A stretch of 64,000 nucleotides of DNA from a virus, in IMG/VR virus record IMGVR_UViG_3300032157_000002, positions 1 through 64,000 of that record; one strand, given 5' to 3'. Positions 30,786 to 38,359 of the stretch are shown here, piece after piece (within the stretch, counting starts at the first letter, position 1; each line of letters begins with the position of its first letter). A model generated the notes under the pieces. That model did not search any database. It saw only the letters and a list, made by a program, of their open reading frames with translations, and was not told the DNA's origin. Made by a program: the position numbers and the translations under genes.

Positions 30786-31247
30786 CTATTCGCCGCCGTT
30801 CGAGCCCATCTGCGGGCCTTCACCGAATACCTTGCCGAGGCCGGGATGACCGCCACCGGCATGGATGCGCACCGGCAGGACCGGGGAATTCCAGCCGCCC
30901 TGTTCGACATAGCTGCGGTTCTGGCGAACCACCCAGGCGCGATTGGCATTCTGCTGGGCCAGCAGTTCGGATGCGCTCAGGGACGGAATGAAAGTGCCCT
31001 GAAGGCCGGCGCCCGTCACCGCGCCGGTATTGGCGTTGGCGAACGGGATATTGTCGTGACTCCAGACATTGTAGGTCTGGGCCTTCGGCGCCGAATAGCG
31101 AACGCCGTCGCCGATGCCCTGATTGTCGGCATTGGTGTTACGCCAGCCCGGCGTACCATCGGAAGTGCCGCCCGAATCCTGGGCGAGAACGGGTGTGCTG
31201 AGCGCCAGAGCGCCCGCCGTGAGCAGTGCAATGATGGATGTCTTCAT
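30786..31247 (-). CDS. secreted protein, signal peptide (153 aa)
   Basis: ATG 31247 follows AAAGGACAGATGAC. MKTSIIALLTAGALALSTPV plus LAQ forms a typical signal peptide with an Ala-x-Ala-like cleavage site. The mature part is Gly/Asn/Ser-rich without a recognised fold. Confidence 0.7.
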   Translation of the reverse strand: MKTSIIALLTAGALALSTPVLAQDSGGTSDGTPGWRNTNADNQGIGDGVRYSAPKAQTYNVWSHDNIPFANANTGAVTGAGLQGTFIPSLSASELLAQQNANRAWVVRQNRSYVEQGGWNSPVLPVRIHAGGGHPGLGKVFGEGPQMGSNGGE

Positions 31248-31320
31248 GTCATCTGTCCTTTGAAAACGCCTACTCATTATAGGCTAAAAGCCAGGGTGGA
31301 GTGGCCCCCACCCTTGAAGA

Positions 31321-31656
31321 TTATCGCTTCTGTTTCGGTTTGCGCGGAAATTTCATGTCTTCCGGCGCCAGAAATTGGGAGACCTTTGAGTTCTGGCAGT
31401 CTTGCAGAAACTCCGGCAACGGCTCGGCGGTCATGATCGTCACCCAATTCTCGTGACCCTCATGAGCATCCGATAGGCTGTCATAGGCCTCGACAATGAC
31501 GAAGGCGCCGTCATTGTAATCCGGATGCTTGATGGCGGTCTCGAAGGGGTGGTCGCCATCGTTCACCATTGCTGTTGAGACCACCACGCCACCCTCATTG
31601 TAGAGGGAAACCTTGCGATCTTCATAGGTGCCGGCCATGTTGAAAAAGTCGAACAT
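31321..31656 (-). CDS. hypothetical protein (111 aa)
   Basis: ATG 31656 follows CCAAGGAGCAAACA. The protein is acidic and alpha/beta with a basic end (KFPRKPKQKR). A 7-bp hairpin (AGGGTGG/CCACCCT, near 31297-31318) lies just downstream. Confidence 0.65.
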   Translation of the reverse strand: MFDFFNMAGTYEDRKVSLYNEGGVVVSTAMVNDGDHPFETAIKHPDYNDGAFVIVEAYDSLSDAHEGHENWVTIMTAEPLPEFLQDCQNSKVSQFLAPEDMKFPRKPKQKR

Positions 31657-31678
31657 TGTTTGCTCCTTGGTTGAGGTT

Positions 31679-32005
31679 TCATCCAGATAAGGGTAAGGTA
31701 ACCTCCTGATCTTTGACAAAGGGTAGACCAGTATCATCCAGGTCCACCAGTTGAACCTTCCAGCCGTCGCTCTCCCAGGCGCGGATATTGCGCCGGATGG
31801 TGTCTTCCTCGCCCCAGGCGAAGATTTCATGGCCCCAGACGATGCGACCGGTGTCCAGCTTGATCTTCACCTGGAAGTCGCCGCGTCCTGGCACGCGCTC
31901 AACGCCGAGAAACTCTCCCGACCCAAGCACATGAATAATGTTGCCTTCCGGATCGAAGCTGAGCACAGCTCCAACCCGATCCCCTCGTCTTGCGCTGACT
32001 TCCAT
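31679..32005 (-). CDS. hypothetical beta-rich protein (108 aa)
   Basis: ATG 32005 follows GAGGAGAGAAGTC. RRGDRVGAVLSFDPEGNIIH and VKIKLDTGRIVWGHEIFAWG suggest a small SH3-like or KOW-like barrel. This is by eye only. Confidence 0.6.
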   Translation of the reverse strand: MEVSARRGDRVGAVLSFDPEGNIIHVLGSGEFLGVERVPGRGDFQVKIKLDTGRIVWGHEIFAWGEEDTIRRNIRAWESDGWKVQLVDLDDTGLPFVKDQEVTLPLSG

Positions 32006-32028
32006 GACTTCTCTCCTCGGTGTAAAAT

Positions 32029-32085
32029 GAGCCGGCGCCATACATTGTACTGGGCTTGCGCCATGGCGGTGTTGGGCGCCGGCTC
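32029..32085. other. strong 11-bp stem-loop
   Basis: GAGCCGGCGCC (32029-32039) pairs with GGCGCCGGCTC (32075-32085). The loop contains two GCGCCA...TGGGC half-units, like the hairpin at 25391-25444. Confidence 0.65.
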
Positions 32086-32088
32086 TCC

Positions 32089-32115
32089 TTAGTGAGCGTT
32101 TACCGCGAACGATAA
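32089..32115. repeat. 27-nt intergenic motif, copy 2
   Basis: This matches the motif at 3589-3615. Here the inner part forms CGTTTA...TAAACG. It lies between a hairpin and the leftward gene ending at 32130. Confidence 0.55.
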
Positions 32116-32129
32116 ACGATCGCTTTCAA

Positions 32130-32330
32130 CTAGCGCTGCTCGCGCTCAATGGCGGTTGCGTCGGGTTCCTTTTTCACCCGAATTTTGATGCCTTCATCGA
32201 AGTCGGCGCCCAGCACTTCGGAGATTTTTTCCTGAATGCTTACTCGGCTAGTGGCGTCGATAACGCCACCGCGAGCAACCACAGTATTGGGAACCTCGAT
32301 AACAACGTGCCAATCGTAATGCGCAGGCAT
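32130..32330 (-). CDS. small hypothetical protein (66 aa)
   Basis: ATG 32330 follows CCAAGGAGAGACTACC. It is beta-rich (YDWHVVIEVPNTVVARGG) with an acidic strand near the end (FDEGIKIRVKKE). Confidence 0.65.
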   Translation of the reverse strand: MPAHYDWHVVIEVPNTVVARGGVIDATSRVSIQEKISEVLGADFDEGIKIRVKKEPDATAIEREQR

Positions 32331-32427
32331 GGTAGTCTCTCCTTGGTTTTGATGCGCCAGATGGCGCCGGGTTTCACAACAACCCGCCAAAATTGCCCAG
32401 CTCGCACCGAGCAACTTCAGGAGGCCG

Positions 32428-32670
32428 TCACGGCATGGGCTTCTGGCTGTCCAGCTTCATCATCAGCTTGGTGATGGCCGCCGTTCTATGGGTTAACGCC
32501 TCAATGATCGCGGTGGGCAAGCCAGGGGTTCGCGACTTCTCACGAAGGAAGTCATTATGCGCCCAGAGGCTTTCACTGAGGAGCTTGTATTCCTCGGTGG
32601 TCAGCTCCAAGAAGGCCTTGCTCTTGGACGCCGCTTTGAGCTGGGCGACGGCCTCTTCGATCGTAGTCAT
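32428..32670 (-). CDS. small helical protein (80 aa)
   Basis: The start overlaps the upstream stop (ATGA). The product is helical with Lys/Glu alternation (EEAVAQLKAASKSKAFLEL). No domain is recognised. Confidence 0.65.
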   Translation of the reverse strand: MTTIEEAVAQLKAASKSKAFLELTTEEYKLLSESLWAHNDFLREKSRTPGLPTAIIEALTHRTAAITKLMMKLDSQKPMP

Positions 32671-32879
32671 ATCTTGCCTCCGCGCTCCCGGAGCGCCTTC
32701 AGCGTCGCTCCGACGTTCTGGCCCAGCCATTCGATCTCGCCCTTGATGCTGGAAACCATGGCTTCGTGAAACTCTTTCATCTCCTCGTCCGGAGTCATCT
32801 CCTCGGTGAGCCAGAGATAGGTTTCCGCCAGCCGGTGCAGCCGGATCAGGTCATCATTGATAGGCCTATTCCAGGTCAT
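32667..32879 (-). CDS. small helical protein (70 aa)
   Basis: ATG 32879 follows GCAAGGAGAGAGCA. It is acidic and helical (TEEMTPDEEMKEFHEAM). It overlaps the genes on both sides. Confidence 0.65.
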   Translation of the reverse strand: MTWNRPINDDLIRLHRLAETYLWLTEEMTPDEEMKEFHEAMVSSIKGEIEWLGQNVGATLKALRERGGKI

Positions 32880-33063
32880 TGCTCTCTCCTTGCTTCTGGA
32901 ACGCTCCTTCTTTTTGGAAGGCTTCCGGCGGAACAAATGTCAGGCGACCTTGCCCAGCCGGCAGTCCGGCATTGCTTATTGCAGCAAGCCGGAAGCCCAG
33001 CTTAAGGAACTCCTCGATTTGAGCCTCCATTTCCTCTTGCGAGGAAACGATGATGCTAATCAT
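32866..33063 (-). CDS. small hypothetical protein (65 aa)
   Basis: The start lies 3 nt after the upstream stop with GAGGAATGATTC ahead. The layout, a beta start (ISIIVSSQEEMEAQIEEFL) then a Gly-rich loop and strand, resembles small ACT/ferredoxin-like phage proteins, without proof. Confidence 0.6.
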   Translation of the reverse strand: MISIIVSSQEEMEAQIEEFLKLGFRLAAISNAGLPAGQGRLTFVPPEAFQKEGAFQKQGESNDLE

Positions 33064-33066
33064 GAA

Positions 33067-33309
33067 TCATTCCTCCATATAGGCGGCATCTTCCTCCGCC
33101 TGCTTGTTGCGCCGATCGATCTCGGCTTGCAGCTTATCATTCAAGTGATTGGTCCTGGCCCACCAGCCATAGAAATAACCAAGAGCTAGTGTGGTGCCGA
33201 CAAAGATATCCACCACAGAAACCGGCCCCGTGGCGACATTGCCAACCATAAAGGCCAGAAAAATCACGAAGGCATTCTTGAAACCTTCTTTCAATTCTAA
33301 GGGGATCAT
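33067..33309 (-). CDS. small membrane protein (80 aa)
   Basis: Two hydrophobic helices (FVIFLAFMVGNVATG, VVDIFVGTTLALGYFYGWW) precede a charged helical tail. The AAGGAGAGAGTACC leader is clear. Confidence 0.7.
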   Translation of the reverse strand: MIPLELKEGFKNAFVIFLAFMVGNVATGPVSVVDIFVGTTLALGYFYGWWARTNHLNDKLQAEIDRRNKQAEEDAAYMEE

Positions 33310-33325
33310 GGTACTCTCTCCTTGG

Positions 33326-33547
33326 TTAAACCACGGATACCTTGTAAAGCACCCGGTTATTCGCGTCTTCGTTCATGTCCAAATGCATGTGGACCATGGA
33401 CACATAGTAGGTTTTAGGGCGACTCTTGCCTTTTTCTGTGATATAAATGGTCTCATTGATCATCGGGACGCGAGAGAAGAGTTTAGGTTCATCCCAAAGG
33501 TCTTTCCCGCCCTTCTTAAGCATCACGCGATGCATATTCAAAACCAT
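33326..33547 (-). CDS. small hypothetical protein (73 aa)
   Basis: ATG 33547 follows AAGGAGAAGAGCC. It is basic and beta-rich (ETIYITEKGKSRPKTYYVSM). No family is recognised. Confidence 0.65.
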   Translation of the reverse strand: MVLNMHRVMLKKGGKDLWDEPKLFSRVPMINETIYITEKGKSRPKTYYVSMVHMHLDMNEDANNRVLYKVSVV

Positions 33548-33558
33548 GGCTCTTCTCC

Positions 33559-33828
33559 TTAACCGAACCGATTGCCTTCGACCCAGACGCTTTCATCGCC
33601 CCAATCGTGCCGGACAATGCGCACCCCGGAGGCTTTCCAGGTCTCGCCGACCCGATAAAACCTGACCCAGGCTGTACGCGGCGCCGTGGCCGCGTCATGC
33701 ATCATCCCGGCGGCATGAAAGGTGCCATCAGGAGCCTCGGCTTCATACCGAACCAGCTTCTTGCCCTTATTCGGCCCCTCGCCGCCCTTCATGCCGTAGC
33801 TGGTGGGCTTATAACGATGGCGTCTCAT
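33559..33828 (-). CDS. small hypothetical protein (89 aa)
   Basis: The start overlaps the upstream stop (ATGA). It is basic and beta-rich with Trp residues (TAWVRFYRVGETWKASGVRI). No family is recognised. Confidence 0.65.
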   Translation of the reverse strand: MRRHRYKPTSYGMKGGEGPNKGKKLVRYEAEAPDGTFHAAGMMHDAATAPRTAWVRFYRVGETWKASGVRIVRHDWGDESVWVEGNRFG

Positions 33829-34100
33829 TGCTTGCCCTCCATCAGAAGCTCGACCAGACGACGATGCCGGGCCTGAACCATATGGTTCCAGGAAGCCAGC
33901 CCCCATTGTGGGGTGCGCAGCAGCATCAGCAACTCATCCAGTTCGCCCTCGATCTCGGGGTCGCGCTTTGGTTCCGCCTTGGCCTTGAGGGCGTCAAGCA
34001 GCTCCTTATGTCGCCTTTCGTTGGCCTGCTTCTGACCTTCGAGTGAAAGAAACACGCCAGTGAACAGGACGAATGTCATTATGAATCCAAAGTAAAGCAT
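33825..34100 (-). CDS. small membrane-anchored helical protein (91 aa)
   Basis: An N-terminal hydrophobic anchor (LYFGFIMTFVLFTGVFLSL) is followed by a long charged helix. ATG 34100 follows CCAAGGAGACCAAG. A tight hairpin CCCCGG-CGAA-CCGGGG (near 34141-34156) lies upstream. Confidence 0.7.
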   Translation of the reverse strand: MLYFGFIMTFVLFTGVFLSLEGQKQANERRHKELLDALKAKAEPKRDPEIEGELDELLMLLRTPQWGLASWNHMVQARHRRLVELLMEGKQ

Positions 34101-34169
34101 CTTGGTCTCCTTGGTATCGGGTTAGTCACCCGCTAGAATCCCCGGCGAACCGGGGACTCAGGGAGGTGG

Positions 34170-34484
34170 CTAGTTCACCGTCGCAACGTACTCCGGAAGG
34201 GCGGGGTCGATTCCCATCTCCTCCTCCATCTCTGCCCGCAGTGGCGGAACCTGGGCATAAATCTTCAGGTATGCCCGCACCGTCAGATCGGCCGCATCCG
34301 GGGGCATGCCCTTGCGGACATCGGCCGCACCGCGCGCCACTACGGCCTTGATGATCGCCAGGAAGCGCGGTCGATCGGCGAAGTCGGCTTCGGAAAATTC
34401 GTGCTCGCGCTCGAACTGCACCGCCAGCGTCTCCAGCGTCTCAGCTGGCAGATGACGGTTTTCAAAAGCTTCAGCAGGTAACAT
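34170..34484 (-). CDS. hypothetical protein (104 aa)
   Basis: ATG 34484 follows CCAAGGAGACTAGCC. The product is acidic and helical (ETLETLAVQFEREHEFSEAD). A hairpin CAACTCAT/ATGAGTTG (near 34523-34550) lies upstream. Confidence 0.65.
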   Translation of the reverse strand: MLPAEAFENRHLPAETLETLAVQFEREHEFSEADFADRPRFLAIIKAVVARGAADVRKGMPPDAADLTVRAYLKIYAQVPPLRAEMEEEMGIDPALPEYVATVN

Positions 34485-34560
34485 GGCTAGTCTCCTTGGT
34501 TTCGGGTCTTTAGTCACCCGTCGCAACTCATCGGAAAAACCAATGAGTTGAAAGAGATGG

Positions 34561-34725
34561 CTAAGGCCACCGATGATAGGCGGCCTCTTCTTCTCTGATC
34601 ACAGCCCAGGCATCTGCGCTGCTCTCATAAGGCCCCTCAAAGGGGCCGAACTGGTCGTATATCCAGTAGCCATCCGACTGCGCCACGACGCGCAGATAGA
34701 TGGGATTGGGCTTGTAGAGGCTCAT
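34561..34725 (-). CDS. very small hypothetical protein (54 aa)
   Basis: The frame runs from ATG 34725 to TAG 34561 and starts MSLYKPNPIYLRVVAQSDGY. The leader GGACGAGATAGCC is weaker than its neighbours'. Aromatic-rich beta character suggests a folded mini-domain. Confidence 0.6.
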   Translation of the reverse strand: MSLYKPNPIYLRVVAQSDGYWIYDQFGPFEGPYESSADAWAVIREEEAAYHRWP

Positions 34726-34727
34726 GG

Positions 34728-34928
34728 CTATCTCGTCCTGATATAGCGCTTGATCTCGGTGATGGCCTTGCGGGCTTCATTCAGCCGGTCGGCGATGATC
34801 TCGTCACCAAAGTCTTCCGTCAGTTCGATCTCGCGCTGAATGGTCGCCAGCCTCTGCGCCAGAAGCTCGCGCTTCAGATTGTCTGCAATCAGCGAACTCT
34901 CAAGCTGGGCGCGCAGCACCTTGCTCAT
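34728..34928 (-). CDS. small helical protein (66 aa)
   Basis: ATG 34928 follows AAGGAGAAAGCC. The whole product is charged helix (ESSLIADNLKRELLAQRLAT). Its stop is 2 nt from the start of the 54-aa gene. Confidence 0.65.
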   Translation of the reverse strand: MSKVLRAQLESSLIADNLKRELLAQRLATIQREIELTEDFGDEIIADRLNEARKAITEIKRYIRTR

Positions 34929-34946
34929 GGCTTTCTCCTTGATGGT

Positions 34947-35018
34947 CTAATAGGCGATCAGGATGAATATCACCACCCCGACCGCCACTGAGTAAATGAT
35001 CGCGGCAACCGCAGTCAC
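34947..35018 (-). CDS. 23-residue single-helix membrane peptide
   Basis: GTG 35018 overlaps the upstream stop (GTGA) and has TTCAGGAGAGACTGC ahead. The peptide VTAVAAIIYSVAVGVVIFIL plus IAY is one transmembrane helix. The coupling and ribosome-binding site support a real gene despite its size. Confidence 0.5.
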   Translation of the reverse strand: MTAVAAIIYSVAVGVVIFILIAY

Positions 35019-35182
35019 CGCAGTCTCTCCTGAAGATCATGCGGCGTCAGCTCCGGTGCATACACATCGGCAATCCGCTGATTGGCCTGCTCTGGCGTGA
35101 ACCCCGAAGCAACCAGCTCATAACGAGCCGCCTCGACCACACCATAATCTTGCGGAGAATAAGGGATAAAATCGTCGTCCAT
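35015..35182 (-). CDS. small acidic protein (55 aa)
   Basis: ATG 35182 follows CCAAGGAGAGTATAGCC. It begins DDDFIPYSPQDYG and has a helical UBA-like middle (ELVASGFTPEQANQRIADVY). The UBA likeness is by eye. Confidence 0.6.
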   Translation of the reverse strand: MDDDFIPYSPQDYGVVEAARYELVASGFTPEQANQRIADVYAPELTPHDLQERLR

Positions 35183-35209
35183 GGCTATACTCTCCTTGGT
35201 TTCAAGCTT

Positions 35210-35501
35210 CATTGCTTGGAAGGGCGGCGGAGATAAATCTCCACCGCTTATGCTCAGAACCCAGCCCTGGGGCAGAAGGCAAAGCCCTCATACATTTCAT
35301 CGTCGATGAGCTGTTGAACTTCATCGGCGGTGATCTGCACCTGGGCAGCCTGATGCTTGGCATCGGTCTTCGCAATGAGCCGGCATTTCTCAGCCTTGAA
35401 AGCGACCCCAAAAATCCGGTCTTCCTCGGCATCAAAAATCTCAAAAACTACAGTCATGGCTCTCTCCTTGGGTAAGGGCACCGTCGCCCTTCCAAGCAAT
35501 G
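35210..35501. repeat. 17-bp inverted repeat flanking one gene
   Basis: CATTGCTTGGAAGGGCG (35210-35226) is the exact reverse complement of 35485-35501. The arms bracket the gene at 35254-35457, so its transcript could fold with its ends paired. Confidence 0.7.
35254..35457 (-). CDS. small hypothetical protein (67 aa)
   Basis: ATG 35457 follows CCAAGGAGAGAGCC. Its beta/alpha pattern (TVVFEIFDAEEDRIFGVAF) is acidic and resembles small single-domain phage proteins. It is enclosed by a 17-bp inverted repeat. Confidence 0.65.
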   Translation of the reverse strand: MTVVFEIFDAEEDRIFGVAFKAEKCRLIAKTDAKHQAAQVQITADEVQQLIDDEMYEGFAFCPRAGF

Positions 35502-35511
35502 CAAAGAGGAA

Positions 35512-35944
35512 ATGGCGCTTACTAACTTGGAAGCATCATGGTATAGTGTGAGGGTTACGCAGCAGCCGGCATGGCTTCCGGCTGTTTGATCTCGATGATC
35601 TCCACTTCGCCCGAGGCATAGCGGACATACATCGCAAGTTGACCCGTCACCGTGCCCGCCGCCACCGCAAGATTGCGGAGAACTTGATTATCGCGGTCAC
35701 TGTCAGGATCATACGCAACAACGAGCTGGGTCACAGGCTCACGATAAAGCTTGCCGTCATGTTTCCAGCTTCCCTGAGCATCAATGGCGGTCACCCCGCC
35801 AAAGGCATCTGTCAGAGCACTTAGCAGCCCCTCAGTAACCTGATGCAGGGACTTGCCGTCATTGTCGAATTTGGGAAGATTAATAAGACCTTCACGCATG
35901 GCTCTCTCCTTGGTAGTGCTTGCTTCCAAGTGAGAAAGCGCCAT
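35512..35944. repeat. 23-bp inverted repeat (2 mismatches) flanking one gene
   Basis: Positions 35512-35534 and 35922-35944 are inverted copies (ATGGCGCTT.CT.ACTTGGAAGC). They bracket the gene at 35555-35899 and share the CTTGGAAG core with the neighbouring 17-bp repeat. Confidence 0.7.
35555..35899 (-). CDS. hypothetical protein (114 aa)
   Basis: ATG 35899 follows CCAAGGAGAGAGCC. It is alpha/beta with TGQLAMYVRYASGEVEIIEI near the end, then a Pro/Ala tail. It is the first gene of the long leftward block and is enclosed by a 23-bp inverted repeat. Confidence 0.65.
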   Translation of the reverse strand: MREGLINLPKFDNDGKSLHQVTEGLLSALTDAFGGVTAIDAQGSWKHDGKLYREPVTQLVVAYDPDSDRDNQVLRNLAVAAGTVTGQLAMYVRYASGEVEIIEIKQPEAMPAAA

Positions 35945-36269
35945 CTTCTTGAAGTCTTTATTCGCCGAGACCGCCCTTGGTGCATGACCCGTAGATCGAT
36001 GCGAGCACTGGTCGAATGGAAGCTTTTGTTCGGCTCTTCCTGGCTCTGGACCTTTGTCTCTGGGTGTCCATCCCGTCTGCTTGTACATGGATAATGCGCA
36101 TTAAGAGAGAAAGTTTCAAGAGGAATGCGATTTTTTCGTCAACTTTTGATTTTGCGATAGGGCTTGACTAAAGCAGCCGAGTCCCCTATTTCAAGAGGCG
36201 AGCGGCCCATAGTCATGATGAATACCCGATAGCGTCGTGGCCGCTCACCCAAAACAAGGAGAAGACGCC
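35945..36269. promoter_or_regulatory. divergent control region
   Basis: This gap separates the leftward block (starting at 35899) from the rightward ssb block, so promoters for both are expected. Its middle is AT-rich. GAGCGGCC (36200-36207) pairs with GGCCGCTC (36239-36246). I see no consensus promoter that I would defend. Confidence 0.4.
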
Positions 36270-36395
36270 ATGTTTGGTAAAACCCCTGGCGACCGCGCTT
36301 TCCAGCGCCTAGCCTTTATTCTCGGCATTGCGATGGTGGTTTCGTATACGTTGTATGTGATCGGATATTTGATCCATATCGCTCTGTCCTGCTAA
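36270..36395 (+). CDS. 41-residue membrane peptide
   Basis: ATG 36270 follows CAAGGAGAAGACGCC and the frame ends at TAA 36395. A charged start (GKTPGDRAFQR) leads to one helix (LAFILGIAMVVSYTLYVIGY). It directly precedes ssb. Confidence 0.65.
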   Translation: MFGKTPGDRAFQRLAFILGIAMVVSYTLYVIGYLIHIALSC

Positions 36396-36404
36396 GGAGG
36401 CAGC

Positions 36405-36905
36405 ATGGCCGGCTCGGTAAACAAGGTGATCCTCATTGGCAATCTCGTTGCCGATCCCGAAATCCGTCGCACCAATGACGGTCGCCCGATCGCCAATCTG
36501 CGGATCGCCACCTCAGAGACGTGGCGCGATAAGAATACTGGAGAGCGAAAAGAGAAGACCGAATGGCATAGGGTCGTTGTGTTCTCAGAAGGCCTCTGCC
36601 GGGTGGTCGAGCAATATCTGAAGAAAGGAGCCAAGGTTTATGTCGAGGGCCAGCTCCAGACGCGCAAATGGCAGGACAAGGAGACCGGGCAAGATAAATT
36701 TGCCACCGAGATCGTGCTCCAGGGCTTCAATGCCACGCTGACCATGCTCGATGGCGGCCCACAGCGCACCGAGCCCGGCGTCGAACAAAGCCCCGGCCGT
36801 CGCGATTTCCAGGCGCCGATTAATCAGGGCTCCGGCAAGTCCTATGCCGATAGCCTGGACGAGCAGCCGAGTTTTGACCGGCTAGACGATGAAATACCAT
36901 TCTAG
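36405..36905 (+). CDS. ssb: single-stranded DNA-binding protein
   Basis: The OB fold spans residues 1-110 ([48 protein letters not shown]). A Gly/Gln-rich linker and the exact SSB tail DDEIPF follow. It coats single-stranded DNA in phage replication and recombination, and the tail recruits partner proteins. AAGGAGGCAGC precedes ATG 36405. Confidence 0.95.
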   Translation: MAGSVNKVILIGNLVADPEIRRTNDGRPIANLRIATSETWRDKNTGERKEKTEWHRVVVFSEGLCRVVEQYLKKGAKVYVEGQLQTRKWQDKETGQDKFATEIVLQGFNATLTMLDGGPQRTEPGVEQSPGRRDFQAPINQGSGKSYADSLDEQPSFDRLDDEIPF

Positions 36906-36936
36906 ATCAATGACTTAACAAACCAAGGAGATCGCC

Positions 36937-37320
36937 ATGGAAAAGCTTCGCTTCAAAATGACCTGCGGCGCCTGCCCAGAACAATATGATGTGTTCCTCG
37001 GCGAAGAGCAGGTCGGCTATGTGAGGCTGCGCCATGGCTTCATGGCCGTGGCCTGCCCCGATTATGGCGGCAAAACCGTCTATGAGGCCAATCCCAAGGG
37101 CGATGGTTGCTTTGATGCCGATGAGCGCGACTATTTCTTGCGTCACGCAGCCAAAGCAATCCTCGACTGGATCGCAGCAGGCCGCCCGATGCAAGATGAT
37201 CCGCCTGCGCCAGCGCCCAATGTCGAATATGTCTTGGAGGGTTTCTATGATCCCTTCGGGTCATTCGATGAAGTCGAAGACAATATAGGGACCGGTCGCC
37301 AAGAGGCCCAAGGCACCTGA
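36937..37320 (+). CDS. phage hypothetical protein, CPEQYDVF family (127 aa)
   Basis: ATG 36937 follows CCAAGGAGATCGCC. CGACPEQYDVF, GYVRLRHGFMAV, CPDYGGKTVYEA and GDGCFDADER give a pattern common to a phage family of unknown function. Its last 10 codons and stop lie inside tRNA-Lys, a 32-nt overlap. Confidence 0.7.
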   Translation: MEKLRFKMTCGACPEQYDVFLGEEQVGYVRLRHGFMAVACPDYGGKTVYEANPKGDGCFDADERDYFLRHAAKAILDWIAAGRPMQDDPPAPAPNVEYVLEGFYDPFGSFDEVEDNIGTGRQEAQGT

Positions 37321-37365
37321 CTTTTAATCAGGCATTCGCGGGTTCGAATCCCGCCCGGTCTACCA
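37289..37365 (+). tRNA. tRNA-Lys (TTT)
   Basis: Acceptor GGACCGG/CCGGTCT with ACCA, anticodon loop CTTTTAA and T-loop TTCGAAT. The 5' part is overlapped by the end of the preceding CDS. Confidence 0.9.
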
Positions 37366-37371
37366 AAAAAT

Positions 37372-37450
37372 GCCGAGGTAGCTCAGATTGGTAAGAGCGT
37401 CCGTCTGAAAAACGGAAGGTCGCGGACTCGAAGCCCCGCCCTCGGCACCA
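37372..37450 (+). tRNA. tRNA-Phe (GAA), irregular T-arm
   Basis: Acceptor GCCGAGG/CCTCGGC with ACCA and anticodon loop CTGAAAA. The T-arm is 18 nt instead of 17, with only GCGG/CCGC paired and C in place of T54. Confidence 0.85.
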
Positions 37451-37468
37451 GTGTTTGCCAAGGAGATC

Positions 37469-37996
37469 ATGCAAAAAGACGTTTTAATTAGGCTAATCGA
37501 TGAAAATCTTTCTCAGAGACAGATAGCCGCAAAGTTCAACAGGTCGCAAGCCACAGTAAAGTATTGGCTGAAGAAGCATGGGCTCAAAACCAAGCGTGGT
37601 CCGCGCGGTTTATGGCTTATACCGGAGGCGCAATCCGGTTTCTTGTGTCGGGTTTGCAACAAACCGATCCCAAAGAAAATACGGAGAAGGTTTAGGTGCG
37701 GGTCCTGCAATACACGTGTTCGCCGACATCGGACCAAAGCAAGGGCAGTGGCTCTGATGGGTGGGGCGTGTTTGGATTGCGGGTGGAGTGGGCCTTTGGC
37801 GGGATTTGACTTTCATCACGTTCACGGCAAAGATTTCAACATTGGTATGGTCGCCAATAGGGCGTGGCATATAATTGAGAATGAGCTTAAAAAGTGTGTT
37901 TTGCTATGTAGAACTTGTCATTCTATTCGTCACAGCACTCATGATGATGAAGGGCTTATAAGGGAGCTTGAAAGAATGACTAATATTCGGGGTTAG
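37469..37996 (+). CDS. HNH endonuclease with N-terminal HTH, between tRNAs
   Basis: ATG 37469 follows CCAAGGAGATC. An HTH (SQRQIAAKFNRSQATVKYWL) is followed by zinc Cys pairs (CRVCNKPI, CGSC) and an HNH core (CLDCGWSG, GFDFHHVHGKDFNIG, LLCRTCHSIRH). The stop TAG is the U8-A9-G10 of tRNA-Gln, a 10-nt overlap. It appears to be a mobile nuclease inserted between tRNA genes. Its codon use is more AT-rich than its neighbours'. Confidence 0.85.
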   Translation: MQKDVLIRLIDENLSQRQIAAKFNRSQATVKYWLKKHGLKTKRGPRGLWLIPEAQSGFLCRVCNKPIPKKIRRRFRCGSCNTRVRRHRTKARAVALMGGACLDCGWSGPLAGFDFHHVHGKDFNIGMVANRAWHIIENELKKCVLLCRTCHSIRHSTHDDEGLIRELERMTNIRG

Positions 37997-38062
37997 CTTA
38001 GTTGGTAGAGCGCCTGACTCTGAATCAGGAGGTGCGAGGTTCAAGCCCTCGACCCCGAACCA
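37987..38062 (+). tRNA. tRNA-Gln (CTG)
   Basis: Acceptor TCGGGGT/ACCCCGA with ACCA, anticodon loop CTCTGAA, T-loop TTCAAGC. All arms are standard. Confidence 0.9.
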
Positions 38063-38066
38063 ATTT

Positions 38067-38142
38067 TGGGGGATAGCTTAGCTGGTGGAGCGCGGGACTT
38101 TGAATCCCGAGGTCGCAGGTTCGAAGCCTGCTCCCCCAACCA
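38067..38142 (+). tRNA. tRNA-Gln (TTG)
   Basis: Acceptor TGGGGGA/TCCCCCA with ACCA, anticodon loop CTTTGAA, T-loop TTCGAAG. All arms are standard. Confidence 0.9.
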
Positions 38143-38161
38143 TCACCAAAGGAGAAATGCC

Positions 38162-38359
38162 ATGACCAAATACCGCCTCTTCAGCCTAGCTAGCACCATC
38201 CTCCTTATTTGGGGCGGTATCGCTATCGCCAGGGCCGGGGATGGCTTCAATGGCGCGTGCGAGGTTACCACAAGCCCATGGATTTGGGCGTTCTTTGCCC
38301 TCGCCACCTTCATCGCTTCCGGCATCCTCGCCGCTGAGCGCGATGCGCATAAGCCATGA
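38162..38359 (+). CDS. small membrane protein, two helices (65 aa)
   Basis: ATG 38162 follows AAAGGAGAAATGCC. Two helices (FSLASTILLIWGGIAIA, WIWAFFALATFIASGIL) flank a short Gly/Cys loop. The stop is coupled to the next gene. Confidence 0.7.
   Translation: MTKYRLFSLASTILLIWGGIAIARAGDGFNGACEVTTSPWIWAFFALATFIASGILAAERDAHKP

Noticed and set aside
25391-32085. Integron attC sites
   Set aside because: GTTGGGC and GCCCAAC-like edges occur at some hairpins, but stems are perfect without the attC bulges and no integron integrase is in the window.
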